From Plumapathes pennacea (Eukaryota; Cnidaria; Anthozoa; Antipatharia; Myriopathidae), in NCBI GenBank assembly GCA_964036295.1, contig OZ038462.1:30528855-30592854 (forward strand): a stretch of 64,000 bases of DNA. The letters are read 5' to 3'. Below are positions 53,720-64,000 of the stretch, in pieces (position 1 is the first letter of the stretch; every line of letters starts with the position of its first letter). The translations under genes and the position numbers were made by a program. The notes beneath the pieces were generated by a model, which saw nothing but the letters and a program-made list of their open reading frames with translations, did not search any database and was not told where the DNA came from.

Positions 53720-54939
53720 TCAAAACTCACACGTTTTTTTTAGCACAAAAGTCCTTAAACGCGGGGGCGCGCTATGAAAGGGGACCCCCACGGGAAATTG
53801 TTTTGATAATCGCAAATACCCCCTCGCTCTGCCATTGATTGGACTTTTACTTTGGTACTGGTCAACAAGAGCAGCCTTTGTTTTATCGAAATGTTGACGC
53901 AATGTTTTCTTCGAAGTCAAGTGCTACACGCAAAGGAAGGAGAAAAAGAATGGTGTGCGTTATACTTTTGCGTTGAAAAAAAAGTCGATTGCGTGACGCC
54001 GTACGTATTTCCCACGGTCGGCACGTCAAATTAATTCATACAGTCTGCCAAGCAACGTTCTCAAAATTTAATACTTAAATTTTGAAGTTGGTCGGCCGCC
54101 GTAGTACGAGAAAAAAGGAACACTGATTTTCCAATTTTGAATTCATAGGCAGTACAATTAAATGCTTCCTGTGTGATTTTTTTTTACTCTGGACTGCATG
54201 CACTAGACTCAGGCATACTTATCTAATGAGCTCGAATTGTTTTGTATGTGAACCCGCTCAAAACAGCATGATTTCTCCCAGAATCAAAGCAAAACTTGAA
54301 CGGTTTACTTTAAATTATACACGGGCTTCAGACCTAGTCATACTTCAAAGGGCTTGTGAACGATTCTCGCTGCAATCACCGCGTGTCAGATTACAGCATT
54401 TGTTACAGTTTTAGTCTTGAAAGAAAAGAAAGACATTTGACTGAATCATTCAATCATTCAAGACTCTAAGTTCCGATTGCTCTGACCGAATACGGTAGCC
54501 GAAACTGGTGACAGAAGCGTATTAAAACAATACTTCGAGGGAAAATGATCAGCATGCAGGTTTTAATACATTCTTGAAGTGATCGAGTTACAAGATACGG
54601 GATAGAATATATTTTTTACAGTAATTGTTCGATTTCCACTGACTGACCTGAGTTTAACACAAAACGGCGTCTGAAGCTCCCGATTTGCTTTCAAGCGCTG
54701 TTCCCTTTGCGGAGCCGTTTCTTCTAGACGTATTTGGCGCTGTTCGATCGTTTCACGATTTCGCCTTGCCCGTGCCTGTTCCCTTCTCTTTTGAAGACGA
54801 GCTTCGCGATACCGTTCTGTTTCATGTTTTCCAGTTTTTCAAATTCATTTTCGTGAACGCAGTTACGTACAATTGTTGTCAGTAAAATTAACCACCGGCC
54901 GAGACGCTAATCTATAATTATTACGTCATTGCTTAGGCA

Positions 54940-55082
54940 CCTGGCTTAATAGGTCGCCAGAAGACTGACAGACTGACGAACATTAAATTTCGAGATGGCG
55001 ACCCGTTCGGAGCCTCCACATAAGGCGATATTATTACATTAGCGTCGTGATTATTACCCTCGCTTACGCTCGGGGATTAAAT
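54940..55082. repeat. interspersed repeat sharing TTTCGAGATGGCGACCCG, copy B
   Basis: Second copy of the repeat at 40141-40295 (shared TTTCGAGATGGCGACCCG and CATTAGCGTCGTGATTATTA). Confidence 0.6.
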
Positions 55083-56076
55083 ACGAAATGGCGTAATAAA
55101 GAAAGCAAGCAAGAAGCCTCTCGCTTTTCTCGGCACGAACAGGACTGTCCGCTAAATAAGCGGTTTTACACAGCAACACGTTTAGAAGTCGCCAATTGTG
55201 CGTTTTCATGTTGTGTTTGTCAGCAATAGGCACTGCAACAGGTTCAGCGTGGCGGCCTATTTTTAAATTGCGCGCCGTTCCCTCCAGTCATTGGTTTTTG
55301 ACCGACCGAAGGATACATTTATTGTCTCTTGTGGCACTGTAATGGCCTGTAAGCAGGGCCTTTCTTGGTATACTATTTGAGAACAGCAATTTAGTGTTTA
55401 TGAGTAATTCCAAACAAAATATATTGCAGTTACAAAATGCAAATCATTTCACGGTTCGGTAAGTCCAATATCTAGTGACTCAACTCGGGTTCAAATGAGG
55501 ATGGAACTTCGATAGTAACCTCAAATTAAAAGGTCGGGGTTTTTAATAACAATAAACCGCAGTTTGGAAGACTGGCTAAACCATACTCACTTGGATGCGA
55601 ATCATGGTAATGGAGAAACTCCAGAATATCGACAAGGACAACGTGAAAGTGAACCCGAATTACAGATAATATCATACAATATTAATGGCCACTAAAATCC
55701 TATATTGTATGACGTTATTTATTCTGACCAATAAAGTAACATTTTCTATTTAGTTGCTTTCATTTGTTCATCAAGCAGGAGCCATTTCGAATAGTGACTG
55801 CCATCTTGCCGGTCAATTAATATACTTATTAAAATCTTCCTAAGGAAGAGCCTTTTGTAGTGCGTATTTCTTGTGTTAGAAAGACACAATAGGAAAAAGT
55901 TCTTGTTTAATTTGGTCGGATTTCAGCCAAGGTGGGAAGGAACAACTTTGAAAACGTGACACGGATATTGTAAGAGAACACCTTACTAAAATTTTGAAAT
56001 TAATCATTCAAAATCTGTGGTGCTTTGTTATGGAGAATCTCAAACATCAACAAAGCTTTTTGTTTAGTTCTTCGTT
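55083..56076. other. intergenic, nothing recognised
   Basis: About 1 kb between repeat copy B and the LINE fragment. AT-rich; short ORFs without recognisable homology. No RNA gene seen. Confidence 0.5.
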
Positions 56077-56720
56077 TCAGTGGTTCGCATCCAAATGCCG
56101 AGAAGGGGTATCTTTTAAACCCCTACCTAGGATAATGCGAGCAGCTTGGTTTTGAAGTCTCTGCAAGGGGTCCGCTAACAATTTGCCGAAATTATCCCAG
56201 GCATTACCACAGTCATCGAGGCGAGAAAGAATTAAAGATCTGTAAACTATTTCGAGAGTATCTCTAGGGACAAATGGACAAAGCCTTCTCAGGAAGCCCT
56301 TACCTGAGGAAACCTTCTTAGAAATATTTTCATGATAAGTCTTCATCAACAACTGTGCCCAGTATTTCGCTGTTTGAGAATTGCCCAGTTTTAGGATAGG
56401 ATCCTGAGGTAATCCAGCGATCTTTAAACGAGAGCCAATAATCATGAATTCGGTCTTAGCCGTTAGCTGCCATCCAGACTTGACAGACTTGCTAAAAACT
56501 CAATATTGATTAATGGCTCAATTATGTCAAGGCTCTCTCCATGAACTGAATTGTGGGTATCATTAGCAAAAAGCCTACATATAGAATTACTGAGACAATT
56601 AGGTAGATCATTAATAAAAAATAACAAAGGCCCTAAGATGCTACCCTGAGGTACACCACAAAAGCAAGGTCTATGAGCACGAGGAAGTCCGCTCGAAAAA
56701 GTTCCCTTTCAAGCCTCAGG
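56077..56720 (-). pseudogene. decayed non-LTR retrotransposon fragment (reverse transcriptase, C-terminal part)
   Basis: Reading the minus strand from about 56720: GVPQGSILGPLLF, the classic LINE reverse transcriptase motif, then FINDLPN, then FANDTH where the catalytic FADD box would be (second Asp position changed). In-frame stops follow near 56470, and then an open stretch (56445-56077) with YRSLILSRLDDCGNAWDN and LQRLQNQAARII, typical of the region after the RT palm. Stops and the altered catalytic box show it is dead. CR1/Jockey-like by motif; the family is not resolved. Confidence 0.8.
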
Positions 56721-57140
56721 TATAGAAAATGTGTGCTCTTTAAGTCGGTGGTCACGCAAGCGATTTGACATTTCAAAGAGGTTCTAAAACTCGTGTTCAC
56801 TGTATCTTTCACAAGTTGTGGACATTGTGTTCTGCATGTTGTTCAAGGGGTGAATATGCACTGGCCACTCTAAAGGAATTGCTTTGGAAGACTTGACAAA
56901 CTTGGAGAGTCGAGTTCATGAACCACAAAAAGCATATTTAGATTTACCGTCCACTGCATTTGTACGCATTCCTTGGTTTAATTCTGCAATGAGCCATGCT
57001 CGAAGTTTTTTTAGAGTTTAGAAGTCGTCCATGCAAGCGCCACAGCGCATTGGTGAAAACACCCTTGCATAAGGAAAACTTCACTGGGGAGAAAGGGGGC
57101 ATGTTTGTGAACTCTATCCAAATATGATGTGCTTTTACAC
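56721..57140. other. intergenic, 3' flank of the chitinase gene
   Basis: No recognised gene or repeat. Small ORFs only. Confidence 0.5.
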
Positions 57141-57146
57141 TTTATT
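57141..57146 (-). terminator. polyadenylation signal of the chitinase gene
   Basis: AATAAA on the minus strand, about 57 nt after the chitinase stop codon. Confidence 0.65.
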
Positions 57147-57202
57147 TCACACTGTAAGCTACATAAATAGTCTAATATTTTTCAACAGAGCGAAACATCC
57201 CT

Positions 57203-58594
57203 CTAATTGCACTTGCAGTGGGATGCGGGGCAATTTCCGGCAGCACAGTTAGAAACACACCAAGCATCCATGCCAGGGTACTGGTCATATGGAGGAACCG
57301 CCACGCAGCTCCCACTCGGGGGATTTGTTGGCGGTGCCTGTGTGGGTGGGAAGACAGGTGTGGGTGGGTTGACAGGCCCGGTCGGGGGGTTTGTAGGCGG
57401 CGGGACAACGTCTGTTGGGCGTGGTGGGGGTACGTAGCCACCGAGGTACTTCTTCACTGCGTTGATGAGCGGGAAGGGTCCCTTTTTGCAGAAATGTCCC
57501 TTGAAGTCGTCCAGAGGAATGGCCCAGAACATTGCACCGGCGAGTCCTTTGCCCTTGATAATCTCCTCGACTTTCAGACTCAGGCTGTACTCGTCTTCGA
57601 ATCCAACCCACAGGTCATCAAAGTAACCATATGGAGCGCGAGCCGGATTGTCATGCACGATTTTCAACTGAGACATCGAGCATATCTCGTAGTAAGCCAA
57701 GAAGCCATGCTCTTGGGTGAAGTTACCTTTCTCTGGTTTGGGATAGTAGCTCTTCGGGGCATTTAAACCGTTGTTGTTGGGGTTCCCTAGTCTGAACGCA
57801 CGCCCATAGAGTCCTAGGCCAAGAGCGATTTTGTTGGCTGGGAATCCTTTCTTGACCCAGTAGTTCACTGCAAATGGAATTGTGAGCTGATCTCCTGGGG
57901 GTCCCATGGCCGTGTGATGGCCTGTTTTGGATTCCCAATTCCCGTGCAAGTCGTACGTCATCAGGTTGAGGATATCAAGTAGCGGTCCCAGTTTATTGAT
58001 CTCGTATGCTTGGTCAACCGTCCACTTTCCAGCGGCCACTGCAGCGGTCAAGAGGAATCGCGGCTTCCCACTTGCGGCGCCATCCCTCTTGAAAGCGTCC
58101 AAAAGCTCCTGACACAGAATCGTGAACTTCTGCTTATCTCCCCGCGGTGACCCTCCCCGCACTCCAGGGTACTCCCAGTCCAGATCCAGCCCATCGAAGT
58201 TGTACTTCTTGAGTCTCTGCAGCACCGAGTCGATGAACACCTTCCTAGTGGTTGCAGTCTTCACCATTTTTGAGAAAGGGCTATTCTTCTCCTCGTGCGT
58301 CCATCCACCGACCGCCAGCAGCGTCCTCAGGTCTGGATTCTTTTGCTTGAGGGCGTTAACTCGAGTGTATAGATCGTCATCGTTTTCTTCGTAGAAGTCG
58401 ATCTGGTTGCTTGGGTTTATCTTTGCGAAGGCGTACACTAAGTGGGTGCACATAGATGGATCGATGTCCTCTGGTAGGAATTTCCCCTCGCCAAGTCTGT
58501 ACTGCGACCAGTTGGAGTAGTAACAGACGCGGACATAATTTCCAGCGCTGGCTACGGCGACTGATGCCAGCAATAGGAGCAACGAAACTCGCAT
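57203..58594 (-). CDS. secreted GH18 chitinase with Cys-rich C-terminal module, intronless
   Basis: Hydrolyses chitin beta-1,4 links by substrate-assisted catalysis, outside the cell. 463 aa in one exon. Seen: signal peptide (residues 1-18, MRVSLLLLLASVAVASAG); GH18 barrel about 20-390; catalytic DGLDLDWE (134-141; D134, D137, D139, acid E141), preceded by LLAVGGWT; MTYDLHGNW and the conserved late MFWAIPLDDFKG; Pro/Thr linker about 393-427; C-terminal 35 residues with six cysteines (PGMDAWCVSNC, GNCP, CKCN), where animal chitinases often carry a CBM14 instead. All catalytic residues are present, so it is likely active; digestion, defence or skeleton remodelling cannot be told apart. No introns, unlike its neighbours, which suggests a retrocopy or an intron-poor family. 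Enclosed ORFs on the other strand are shadows. Confidence 0.95.
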   Translation of the reverse strand: MRVSLLLLLASVAVASAGNYVRVCYYSNWSQYRLGEGKFLPEDIDPSMCTHLVYAFAKINPSNQIDFYEENDDDLYTRVNALKQKNPDLRTLLAVGGWTHEEKNSPFSKMVKTATTRKVFIDSVLQRLKKYNFDGLDLDWEYPGVRGGSPRGDKQKFTILCQELLDAFKRDGAASGKPRFLLTAAVAAGKWTVDQAYEINKLGPLLDILNLMTYDLHGNWESKTGHHTAMGPPGDQLTIPFAVNYWVKKGFPANKIALGLGLYGRAFRLGNPNNNGLNAPKSYYPKPEKGNFTQEHGFLAYYEICSMSQLKIVHDNPARAPYGYFDDLWVGFEDEYSLSLKVEEIIKGKGLAGAMFWAIPLDDFKGHFCKKGPFPLINAVKKYLGGYVPPPRPTDVVPPPTNPPTGPVNPPTPVFPPTQAPPTNPPSGSCVAVPPYDQYPGMDAWCVSNCAAGNCPASHCKCN

Positions 58595-58652
58595 GTTTAG
58601 TCACTTGAATTAGTTCCTCATAAAGTGTGTACAGTTCATTGCTTTAGAATGC

Positions 58653-58661
58653 GCTTTATAA
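58653..58661 (-). promoter_or_regulatory. TATA box of the chitinase gene
   Basis: TTATAAAGC on the minus strand, about 60 nt upstream of the ATG, leaving room for a 5' UTR of about 30 nt. This supports a transcribed gene with its own promoter. Confidence 0.55.
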
Positions 58662-58699
58662 CTCAAACAGATTCTGGATTCAGTTTTGTGACAGTCAGC

Positions 58700-60990
58700 T
58701 AAACAAACGCAAGCGCTTCAAGCCAAATAAGGACCGACAAGTCCACTGTGTGGTATTTTTACACAACTGTATATACACGACACACCAACACGTTTTGGTG
58801 ACTTGTTTAAACACCGGCATTGGATACTGTCGACCTTTCTAGAGACTTTTCAAGACTCAAGAGTGCACTGTTTATGCAGTGATACAAAACTGTGTTTTTC
58901 TTTAACATATTTCTTTCTTTCATTGTCGTTGGTTTCCGTACTAGCTCCTATAGGACAGTTAAAAAATGTTATTTTTGTTTTAGCCATCTCTCATCCTCGG
59001 TAGTTGTGGTTTCGTTGCAATGTGTTTTTAGTATTCACGTGACAGAAGACAAAGGACAATTTCAAATCTCCTGAGAAGTAAGTCAAATTAAAGCAAACAG
59101 GATTTTCACTTTAGTTAAATATTTCTCAGTTGCCCGTAGCTCCTTTTCTTTTTCTCAAGGCCATCCCTCACATATACACCCTCTCTTTATGTTACGCTAA
59201 CGTAGTGGTCAGTTTCTACAACTTTCCTGTCGAATCTCAGACTGTGAAACGTTGCATTATCTAGTGGCACTATGAATTTTGCTGTATATTTTTGTCGTTA
59301 TACACAAAAACATTATTCTCTTGATGAACTTTCTAATAATACATGGCAAATTCTAAGCTGATAATGGAACAGTAATGATATTTGCTACATTTCTGGAACT
59401 TTTGACGTAGGGTCTATTTTATGCCGGTTGCCTTGTTAGTGACCAACATATGAACGCATGCAAAATCCTCTAATTTTCTGATCTTTCTCATGGTAAACGA
59501 AGAATAATCTGGTCACAAATTTTTGCTAAGTTGTTTTACTTCCTACTCAACGCTATTTAGTTTTGTCTTTCATGGAGGCAAAAATAAATATTTTCACCAT
59601 AGATGAAAACATCATATGCATCGGTTACTACTTTATTGAATTGGATCTAGCTAAACGTTTTTTGTTCAGGTCATTTTTAGTGGGTGGTTCGTGGTCCGGC
59701 CCCCAACAGCTGAAGTCACACCTCCAACTGGACATTGTCCGTTTTGTGGACACCTAGTAAACATAACATGACAGACTGTGTGTCCCAGCAGGAACGAAAC
59801 ATCCACAGTTTGCCCACCATGAAACCACCTGAAGAAACAAAGAAAACGAGTCGGAATTTGCGATGTCCAGCTCCTTGTGTTCCATAGGTTCACATCGCCA
59901 AATCTAACAGCATTAAAGAATTCGTTCTGTTGGATTAAAATATTGACAAGATTTGAAGAAATATACTAACCTGGAGCATCTTTTAGCTTGTACAATTCAG
60001 TTAACGTTGTACGAGAGTTTTGCAGGCTTATGAATTAAAGATCTGATCCAGATCAACCTCGTGGGCAGGGCCTTTTCCTTTTGTGGCCCTGGGAACGAGG
60101 TTGAATTCAGGTTCAACAAAACTTCGTGCTTTGAACAACTGGGCCTGCTATTTTCTTTGATTCTCTCGTGGAATGTTAATGTGTTAAGGACGTTGTTTGC
60201 TGTAACTGTCCTTTTTTGGATTATTCTGTCTATTCCCATATAAAAATAACAGAACGTGTATTTCCCAAAAGAACAGACTTTTTGTGCCAATAGCTGACGT
60301 GCTGAGACCGCCAGGCAATCTGGCACCGCGACCCGCTGGGCGCGATTTTCCCGCCAGAATAGACGCGAAAGTTGACAAAAGAACACATTACCGGCTACTC
60401 CAAACAAACGCCTATGTCGCTATCGGGAGCAGAATAGCAGACTGTCATTCCGTTCATTGCGGATTCGGAATAAGCGCTAAACACTATTACCATATACTCT
60501 GCGTATTTTCATTTCGGATAGCCCCAACAGAACGCACATTGCCAATTCTATTTGTTGGCTGCTTTCACTTGCATTTCAAATCAATAAATGACCGACTTAT
60601 GTTTTGGGTGACTGGGGTCGAGGGATTTGAGTTAAAACTGCATACCTACAATGCACAAAACGTTTATTCGTGCAATTTATTTTAATTAAACTATAAATAA
60701 AAACTACTTGGGTTACCTCTGATCACAATCATTCGTTATCTACAAATGTGATAGCATTTATCTTTTTACACGACTTGCTTCATCAATCTTCCTCGATTCC
60801 GCAAACTTCGCTTGCACTGCAGAGCAGACTGACTTTTCAGACAGAAGGCAAAATTTTATGCTTGTTTTAAATAGAAGACCACACAGTAATCTTCGTGTCA
60901 CAGCCTCAGTCTCCTGCTTCTCCACATCTTCGATTTGCCGCCTTTTTGTGCTGTTCCTCGCGCAGCGTTGCACAGTCACGTGACGTGACG
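58700..60990. other. intergenic between the chitinase and the DUF4537-type gene
   Basis: No recognised gene. ORFs such as 60284-60685 (plus) and 59997-60407 (minus) overlap each other and resemble nothing I know. The short segment 59680-59830 also lacks features. Confidence 0.5.
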
Positions 60991-63900
60991 TCACTGCTTC
61001 TCCTTTTTCTTCTTATTGTAGTGATCGACGATTCTGTCATAGTAGTCACGAGACAACCGGAAGCACTGCAGGGGGTCCACTTGACTTGAACTGAGAAGTA
61101 AAAAGGAATGAGAAGATGGAAGTTGATCACTCAGGAATGAAACATTCACAGCGGACGTTTCAGCTACAAGCAAAAATGAAAGCAAGTTGTGGTGGCAAGG
61201 ATATCGTACAGCGATGTTCAGTGCTCCTCGAATAAGCTAATCCAATATAAACCAAATTCTTTCTCCTGTGCCTTTGGCCAACAAACTACTCAGAGTTTTG
61301 ATCAAAAATCGTTTTGTGAGCAAAAGGTTCCCATTATGAACACAAAGTTTCGACCTAATTCAGGATTTGTCTAATCGTGCTTTAAACAACTGTCCCCCCC
61401 CCCCCCCCGCCAGACTTCGTAGCATGTACACACCTCTTTCCATTGCAGAACTTGATGCAAAGTCTCCGTCCATTGGAGCCAGTGATCCAGCCAGGCATGT
61501 AAACGTACGTTGCTGCAAGTTGAACACCATGAGAATATCATACTAATGTAAACCCAGGCATCACCATACAAAACCTTGTTCGTAGAGGTCAAGTGACTAT
61601 TTATAGACATCAAAAGTATGCTATCACATTTGAAGTTCAATTTGGGCATAAACATTAACAGGTGAACAAACCTGGGTCGACCAGCGCCAGCACGCGGTCC
61701 CCGATGACCAGCGGATGCCTTTTAGTGTGTGCACCGAAGATATAGCCATAACTCTGGGGGGAGATGACGTGCATGAATTAGTACACACGAAACTCGGCAG
61801 AGAAGGTAGGAAGTGAAAATAGGAGTAAAGTACAATAAACAAGTGTCCCTGTACTCCCGTGTTACCTGTAACTGAAGACTCTGCTCAGCCCATTCAATGA
61901 TGTACTGTCGGCCATTTCCTACTCGCTCCCGAACTTTACCTGTAAAAACATACAAAGGCCCTTATCTTATTAATGTTCCACGGCTATCGTCTTCAGCGCA
62001 TTGTTTGTCAGCCAAGGAAAAGTAAGTTGTGTAATGTTCAGTTTCTAGGATCACAAGAACTTAATTTCAGTAGGCAATTCGATGTCTAGTACTTGATCTG
62101 ACTTGATAAGAAGCCGACCGATCCATCGATTGATTGACTGATTGTCTGACGCTGTAATTATTTGCAGACCGACTAAATCACTGGCTGTGAGATTGATTGA
62201 TTGACGGATTGATTGATTGACAGACAGACAGACAGACTGACTGACTAACACGATTGAGTATTGTAAGTGACTGACTGGTTGACTAACTGACTTAATGACT
62301 GACCGATTGTAGCCTGAAATGTCAGTCGTCTCTTCGGCGCCCCGGCTTGGGTTGAGGGCCAAGGAGACGACTGACGTTTCAGGTTAGACCGACTGAATTA
62401 CTGACTGACTTGGTTGACTGATTTACTGATTGACTCTGCTGCCCTTCTCATTGATTGTAAGTCGGACATCGCATACCCAAATGAAAAAGCCCGTCTTCAT
62501 CATTCCTCGCCACCACCGCCTGCCCCACCAAGCTCTGTTCACAGTTCAGAATGTACCGACAGTCGCTTTCAAACTTCTCAGATGGAAGTAAGTACACCTC
62601 ATCCCGCGGGACCAGCGACTCCATGCCGTCGTAATGCCTCACTTGGAACAAGTTCTCCTCCTCGATGTCCATTGCAACTCCTGTGGGAGTGGGGTGGGGA
62701 GAATTGTTGTAATAACAAACAGCAAGTGAGGTTTGTATGCTGGTCAGAATCATTTCAAATCAGTTATATAAAACAGGCGAGAAAAAAAAAAAGAAAAAAA
62801 AAAGAAAAAAAGAAAGACTACATGAACCTATTACATACCACAACATACCATACCATATCATACCATACCACACCCCGCGAATCCCATATAATAATACCAA
62901 ATCACACTCATATACAGTGCTAAGTGACGTCGATTATTGACTAAAGGTAGATGGGTGAAAAGAAGTTTAAGCTGGCGTTTCGAGCGTTGCTTCACTTGCT
63001 CCGACAAATGGCTAACTCTCGAAACCCTGCATAGCAGGCATCCCTGTTCGTTTTCAGGCCAATTCTGATCCGAGAGTAAGACACTCGCCCCAAACCTACA
63101 TTGTACTCGTCCCACTCGTACTCTCGGATCGAACTTGGCCTAAAAACGAACGAGTGTACTCGCCCCAGTCATACTCTACGATCGACCTGAGAAACGAATG
63201 GCAACGTCTGCTATGCAGGCTAATGTTCTGTAGAAGACTGACCTGGAGCGTAACTAAAGGGGAAGCTTGGGTGAAGTGCCACTACAGCATCTCCCCTGCT
63301 GATGATGTTATCCGCGTCATCAGCATCAGTGATGATGTCAGGTCTATAAATCTGCTCCAGGTCCCCCAAGCTGTCTTCAATGAAGTAGCTGCCATCACCA
63401 CAATCCTTACGGACAGTACCTGGTGAGAGAAGCAAGAAATGACAGTTAAATGCAGGAAGCGTTAACCAGTGCGCGTACCTTCAATTCTCCTTACTCTCCT
63501 AGGGGGGAATGTATGAGCTGTGTATTGAGAATTGATAGTTCAATCAACTCTTGTCTGAGCAAGCTATCACATATCAAGTTCTGTATACTGTGTGATGTAT
63601 TTATGTTGAGAGAGTGGGAGAGAAATCTTCCTGTAGATAACTAAGGGTTGTACAGGGCGCAATGAAGGTAAATTTGGCAGTTAGTCCAAACGTAAGTTGT
63701 GGCCGCGACTCGCTAACCCCGAGCCAGTTAGATCAAACAGAACAAGTTGTTGGGAAAAGCTTGCTAAACGGCCTTGTTTATGAGAGGTGGACCGTTTGGT
63801 TGCAAAACTGGAAAATTGATGATAGGGAACGAAAGAGAAGAAATAAGAACAGAAGAACAGAACAGGACATCTGTCGTCCACAGATCGCAAAAGTAGTACA

Positions 63901-64000
63901 GTCTGACCAATTCTGCCAAAATGCTTAACTTGAGCTTCAGTAGAGCACAGAGAATAATCTTGTAACAGAATCTCTTACCTCTGTAGTACCACCCGTCATC
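60991..64000 (-). CDS. Tudor-like (DUF4537-type) repeat protein, 5' part off window; VWA3/C11orf16-like
   Basis: Exons, 5' to 3': 63979 to beyond 64000, 63243-63419, 62477-62680, 61866-61939, 61672-61753, 61434-61512, 60991-61090; all GT-AG with matching phases, 246 residues visible. It carries repeated small beta-barrel units of the form 'D-G-x-Y-Y-x-G-x-V' (DDGWYYRGTVRKD, VARNDEDGLFHLGKVRE, GDRVLALVDP, MPGWITGSNGRRLCIKFCNG). These match what I recall of the DUF4537 Tudor-like domain in VWA3B and C11orf16. It ends with a basic tail (YYDRIVDHYNKKKKEKQ). Whether a VWA domain lies upstream cannot be seen. Function unknown; chromatin- or cilium-linked roles would be guesses. Confidence 0.75.
61393..61409 (+). 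repeat. poly-C run
   Basis: About 16 C in the intron following the exon at 61434-61512. Confidence 0.85.
62130..62440. repeat. degenerate (GACT)n / (GATT)n repeat
   Basis: Repeated TGACTGACT, TTGATTGATTGA and GACAGACAGACAG tetramers. It also contains an inverted pair CTGAAATGTCAGTCGTCTC / GAGACGACTGACGTTTCAG at about 62313-62382. Intronic. Confidence 0.7.
62998..63026 (+). repeat. GGCTAACGCTCGAAACGTCAGC-like interspersed motif
   Basis: CTTGCTCCGACAAATGGCTAACTCTCGAAACCC resembles CTTGCTCCGACTTTCCGAAAGGCTAACGCTCGAAACGTCAGC at 40364-40405 and CTGACAAAGGGCTAACACTCAAAACATCAGC at 19687-19717. Three scattered copies of one motif imply a common repeat end. Confidence 0.5.
63027..63223. mobile_element. 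MITE with CCTGCATAGCAG inverted ends
   Basis: CCTGCATAGCAGGCATCCCTGTTCG at the left is inverted as CGAATGGCAACGTCTGCTATGCAGG at the right; inner inverted segments (ACTCTCGGATCG, CTCGCCCC) also pair. About 197 bp, non-coding, in the intron between the exons at 62477-62680 and 63243-63419. Confidence 0.65.

Noticed and set aside
57207..57766. Plus-strand ORFs opposite the chitinase
   Set aside because: Shadows of the GH18 coding strand, whose catalytic motifs and signal peptide settle the frame.
60284..60685. 133-codon plus-strand ORF
   Set aside because: Overlaps antisense ORFs, no domain resemblance, no splice or promoter support.

Overview
The window is animal nuclear DNA. It has AT-rich intergenic sequence, genes split by GT-AG introns, many small inverted-repeat transposons and simple repeats. 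The gene set (GUF1, Spindly, NEK1, a GH18 chitinase, and a HEPN/NB-ARC/TPR protein of a kind common in corals and anemones) points to an anthozoan cnidarian, probably a stony coral. That assignment is an inference; no rRNA or mitochondrial marker is present.

Layout. 771-9312 (minus): GUF1, the mitochondrial LepA-type elongation factor; 19 exons were resolved and the last ~85 codons lie off the left edge. 9313-9613: short head-to-head promoter with two CCAAT boxes. 9614-14477 (plus): SPDL1 (Spindly), ten exons, 672 aa, with its CC1 box, Spindly box and C-terminal CaaX box. 14478-16493: convergent 3' flanks with a tRNA-derived SINE. 16494-36529 (minus): NEK1 kinase, 39 exons with consistent phases, 1,277 aa; its introns hold MITEs and minisatellites. 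36530-41981: intergenic, with one weak ORF. 41982-51103 (plus): three-exon gene for a 2,754-aa HEPN-NB-ARC-TPR protein whose C-terminal half is 44 near-identical 41-residue TPR units (123 bp, no indels). 51104-57202: transposon-rich (hAT-like element with perfect 8-bp TSD, 544-bp foldback, hairpin repeat, LINE fragment). 57203-58594 (minus): intronless secreted GH18 chitinase. 60991-64000 (minus): 3' part of a gene with Tudor-like DUF4537-type repeats, cut by the right edge.

Functional reading. The genes do not form an operon-like system. GUF1 and SPDL1 probably share a bidirectional promoter. SPDL1 (kinetochore dynein adaptor) and NEK1 (cilium, DNA damage, mitosis) converge tail to tail; both act in cell-division biology, but the adjacency may be chance. 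The most unusual locus is the HEPN-NB-ARC-TPR gene: a predicted RNase-type HEPN domain, a STAND NTPase switch, and a large homogenised repeat sensor that appears to evolve by unequal exchange, much like fungal NLRs with highly conserved repeats. All exon coordinates were read by eye from splice signals, reading phase and remembered family sequence; transcripts would settle them.
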